A stretch of DNA of 64,000 bases, taken from contig CAZECG010000007.1 in assembly GCA_964510535.1 (NCBI GenBank), positions 37,237-101,236 of the forward strand, written 5' to 3'. The notes under the pieces were generated by a model. It saw only the letters and a list, made by a program, of their open reading frames with translations. It ran no database searches and was not told where the DNA came from. This document shows positions 61,729 to 64,000 of this stretch, piece after piece (within the stretch, counting starts at the first letter, position 1; every line of letters starts with the position of its first letter). The position numbers and the translations under genes are program-made. This DNA comes from JAJPXC01 sp964510535 (GTDB lineage Bacteria; Bacteroidota; Bacteroidia; Bacteroidales; Muribaculaceae).

Positions 61729-63570
61729 TTGATACTCTGCATAACCGAAAAGCCCAGCGTGGCACGCGACATCGCAGCTTTGTTGGGATCTACCACACGG
61801 CGCGACGGCTTCTTTGAAGGGCCGGTCTATCATGTGACATGGACCTACGGACACCTTTGCACCCTGAAAGAACCTGCCGACTACACTCCTTTGTGGCAAC
61901 GTTGGTCGCTCGGGGCGCTTCCAATGCTTCCCCAACGGTTTGGCATAAAGCTCATCGACCAGGAAAGCATAGCGCGGCAATTCGCCGTGATAAAACAACA
62001 GATTTCTCAGGCCGAGGAGGTCATAAACTGCGGCGATGCCGGCCAGGAAGGCGAATTGATACAGCGTTGGGTCATGCAGAAAGCCGGGATAAAATGCCCT
62101 GTGAAACGGCTTTGGATTTCTTCGCTGACCGACGACGCTATTCGCGAGGGATTCAAATCGCTTCGTCCCGAAAGCGAGTTTGACCGGCTCTACCATGCGG
62201 GATTGTCAAGAGCTATAGGCGACTGGATTCTCGGCATGAACGCGACACGTCTTTACTCGCTGAAATACTCGGCTCCGGGAAATGTATTGTCAATCGGCCG
62301 AGTGCAGACCCCCACCCTCGCCCTCATCGTCAGCCGGCACCGCGAGATAACCGATTTCAAGCCTGAAGATTACTGGGAACTGAAGACCGTGTATCGCAAC
62401 GCCACTTTCAACGCCACCGCCGGACGATACAAAAACATCGATGACGCTCAGAAAGCACTGACGGCCATCGAGGGGCAACCGTTCACCATAACCGATGTGA
62501 CCGACAAGAAAGGGCGCGAAGCACCGCCGAGACTGTTTGACCTCACATCGCTGCAAGTGGAGTGTAACAAACGGTGGGGATGGACCGCCGATGAGACACT
62601 TAAACTCATACAGTCGCTCTACGAGAAAAAAGTGACCACCTATCCCCGCGTCGACACTACCTATCTGAGCGAGGACCTCTACCCCAAAGTGCCGACCATT
62701 CTGCGGCAGATGACACCCTATGCGCCAATTACCTCTCCGATTCTCGCAAAGAAACTCCCCAAAAGCAAAAAGGTGTTTGACAACGCCAAAGTCACCGACC
62801 ACCACGCCATCATCCCGACAGGACAAAGCCCCGCAGCACTAATCGGCAACGAACGGCAACTTTATCACCTCATCGCTCAACGCTTTATCGCCGCATTCTA
62901 CCCCGATTGCTTATTCAACTCCACCACCGCACTCGGCGAATCAGCTGAAGTGAAATTCAAGGCCACAGGCAAAGTCATCGTCGAGCCGGGATGGCGACAA
63001 GTCTACACATCAGGCAAACAGGCCGACGCGTCCCCAAGCAACGATGACTCCGACGATAGCGTGCTCCCCCCGTTTACGATCGGTGAATCCGGACCCCACG
63101 CCCCGGCTTTGCAACAGAAACAGACGCAGCCCCCCAAGCCTTACACCGAGGGAACACTGTTGCGCGCCATGGAGTCTGCCGGAAAGACCATCGACGACGA
63201 GGAGCTGCGCGAAGCGATGAAAGAAAACGGCATTGGCCGCCCGTCTACCCGCGCCGCCATTATAGAGACCCTGTTCAAACGCCGCTACATCTACCGCGAG
63301 CGAAAAAACATCTTGCCGACACAAGCAGGGATAGACCTCATAGCCACTATTAACCAGGAGTTGCTGAAATCAGCGAAACTCACAGGCATCTGGGAACGCC
63401 GTCTACGGTTGATTGAAAGAGGCGACTACTCCCCCACCGAATTTATTAATGAACTGAAGACGCAAATCAGCGAAATCGTCATAAACGTTCTGAGCGACAA
63501 CTCAGCCCGCCGAATCGAAGTAGCCGACCCGCCGCAAAAAGCCCCCAAACGCCGCAAAAAGCAATCATGA
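61729..63570 (+). CDS. Type IA DNA topoisomerase (TopB, topoisomerase III-like)
   Basis: A 613-residue decatenase-type enzyme with a TTG start (no ATG fits before LCITEKPSVARDIA). The Toprim domain shows the acidic triad region NCGDAGQEGELIQRW. Core motifs are SIGRVQTPTLALIVSRH and TTYPRVDTTYLSED, the latter holding the catalytic Tyr. The lysine-rich C-terminus (APKRRKKQS) has no zinc fingers. It lies 12 nt after the small secreted protein gene and overlaps the next gene by 4 nt. Confidence 0.94.
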   Translation: MILCITEKPSVARDIAALLGSTTRRDGFFEGPVYHVTWTYGHLCTLKEPADYTPLWQRWSLGALPMLPQRFGIKLIDQESIARQFAVIKQQISQAEEVINCGDAGQEGELIQRWVMQKAGIKCPVKRLWISSLTDDAIREGFKSLRPESEFDRLYHAGLSRAIGDWILGMNATRLYSLKYSAPGNVLSIGRVQTPTLALIVSRHREITDFKPEDYWELKTVYRNATFNATAGRYKNIDDAQKALTAIEGQPFTITDVTDKKGREAPPRLFDLTSLQVECNKRWGWTADETLKLIQSLYEKKVTTYPRVDTTYLSEDLYPKVPTILRQMTPYAPITSPILAKKLPKSKKVFDNAKVTDHHAIIPTGQSPAALIGNERQLYHLIAQRFIAAFYPDCLFNSTTALGESAEVKFKATGKVIVEPGWRQVYTSGKQADASPSNDDSDDSVLPPFTIGESGPHAPALQQKQTQPPKPYTEGTLLRAMESAGKTIDDEELREAMKENGIGRPSTRAAIIETLFKRRYIYRERKNILPTQAGIDLIATINQELLKSAKLTGIWERRLRLIERGDYSPTEFINELKTQISEIVINVLSDNSARRIEVADPPQKAPKRRKKQS

Positions 63571-63806
63571 CGCAATCTGAAATCCAACTCGTTGCTGTAT
63601 TTATAATTATCGCGGCAGCTATATTCCATCTCGCTGTCAGAGCCGCGCGAAAGCGTAGCGGCGACTGCCCCGACAGCCTTACTGATGACGATTGCGACGA
63701 CTGCCCGCTGAAGAAAAATTGCAAAAAAATTGACCAAAAGTTTGTCAGTTCAAAAAATATGCCTACCTTTGCAACGCAAAACCAAAGGCGACGCTTGCGA
63801 AAATAG
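63567..63806 (+). CDS. FeoB-associated Cys-rich small membrane protein
   Basis: A 79-residue protein: one membrane helix (about 7-24, LVAVFIIIAAAIFHLAV) followed by a cysteine-rich tail (SGDCPDSLTDDDCDDCPLKK). It fits the FeoB-associated cysteine-rich family; feoB itself is not here. The last 20-odd residues (SSKNMPTFATQNQRRRLRK) read through the tRNA-Gly promoter and into the first bases of that tRNA, so they are probably not under selection as protein. It overlaps topB by 4 nt. Confidence 0.7.
   Translation: MTQSEIQLVAVFIIIAAAIFHLAVRAARKRSGDCPDSLTDDDCDDCPLKKNCKKIDQKFVSSKNMPTFATQNQRRRLRK
63741..63771 (+). promoter_or_regulatory. Promoter of the tRNA-Gly pair
   Basis: TTTG (63741-63744), 19-nt spacer, TACCTTTG (63764-63771): perfect consensus, 25 nt before the first tRNA. 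It lies inside the small membrane-protein gene. Confidence 0.85.
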
Positions 63807-63869
63807 CTCAGTTGGTAGAGCACAACCTTGCCAAGGTTGGGGTCGCGGGTTCGAGTCCCGTTTTTCGCT
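63797..63869 (+). tRNA. tRNA-Gly (anticodon GCC), copy 1
   Basis: Acceptor stem GCGAAAA/TTTTCGC, anticodon loop TTGCCAA, T-loop TTCGAGT, discriminator T, no encoded CCA. Identical to copy 2. Confidence 0.96.
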
Positions 63870-63926
63870 CAACGAGAACAATGAAATAATTCACATCAAC
63901 GTCACGCAAACTGACAACTGCGATAT

Positions 63927-63999
63927 GCGAAAATAGCTCAGTTGGTAGAGCACAACCTTGCCAAGGTTGGGGTCGCGGGTTCGAGTCCCGTTTTTCGCT
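63927..63999 (+). tRNA. tRNA-Gly (anticodon GCC), copy 2
   Basis: Same 73-nt sequence as copy 1, 57 nt downstream. No separate promoter was seen in the spacer, so the two are probably processed from one transcript. Confidence 0.96.
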
Positions 64000-64000
64000 C

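Noticed and set aside
63797..63999. Twin tRNA-Gly copies considered as a possible CRISPR-like or mobile repeat
   Set aside because: Both are complete tRNA genes with normal cloverleafs; a tandem tRNA array explains the repeat.

Overview
This window reads as chromosomal DNA of a Bacteroidota bacterium, order Bacteroidales, most likely a Muribaculaceae-type gut commensal. That is inferred from gene content and promoter style, not from a search. Supporting signs are the linked parA-parB-DUF5683-MltD order, DUF2027-Smr, DUF4286-ruvC, L28-L33-DUF4295, PASTA-RluD, DUF4270 next to a short GT5-like protein, FeoB-associated cysteine-rich and META-domain lipoproteins, and many promoters of the form TTTG-N19-21-TANNTTTG. 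Nearly all of the sequence is ordinary core genome. There is no CRISPR array, prophage or intact insertion sequence.

Layout. 1-2794 (minus): parA, parB, a DUF5683 protein and the first 41 codons of an MltD-like lytic transglycosylase. 3087-13.2k (mostly plus): aroE, a ComEC-like channel, a short FolK-like gene, the large tamB, a sugar nucleotidyltransferase and a DUF2027-Smr protein. 13.2-19.3k: an EFR1-type ferredoxin, then surE and obgE, then a three-gene nonulosonate (legionaminate/sialate-like) set placed just downstream of an initiator tRNA and its terminator. 19.4-24.5k (plus): hpt, adk, a secreted M6 metalloprotease, a GT2, DUF4286 and ruvC.

24.5-30.3k (minus) is the least ordinary part: two paralogous LtaS/phosphoglycerol-transferase-like membrane sulfatases, a GT2 co-transcribed with one of them, and a small acidic lipoprotein with a 10-G tract exactly where its promoter -33 box should be. 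A compact RNA resembling 6S RNA follows at 30.6k. 30.9-36.2k (minus): dnaB, dnaJ, grpE, ispE and a double-META lipoprotein. 36.5-46.3k (plus): tRNA-Ser, a small broken gene, PASTA and RluD, a putative lipid-modifying trio (acyltransferase, membrane phosphoesterase, GT2), tsaD, cinA, a NUDIX hydrolase and a zinc alcohol dehydrogenase.

46.3-51.3k: a 55-bp direct repeat around the rpmB promoter, L28-L33-DUF4295, a GNAT protein, a GHL10 hydrolase, a lipoprotein and rnpB. 51.3-55.2k: tsaC, a polyprenyl glycosylphosphotransferase and a CLC channel. 55.6-64k: tRNA-Thr, a DUF4270 lipoprotein, the GT5-like protein, a stand-alone nDsbD module overlapping full DsbD, mazG, a small secreted protein, a type IA topoisomerase, a FeoB-associated small membrane protein and two identical tRNA-Gly(GCC) genes.

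Functional themes are chromosome partition and replication, tRNA modification (tsaC and tsaD are both here), periplasmic thiol chemistry, and cell-envelope glycan and lipid assembly. The envelope genes carry most of the unusual signals: mononucleotide tracts, leader hairpins and an incomplete pathway.
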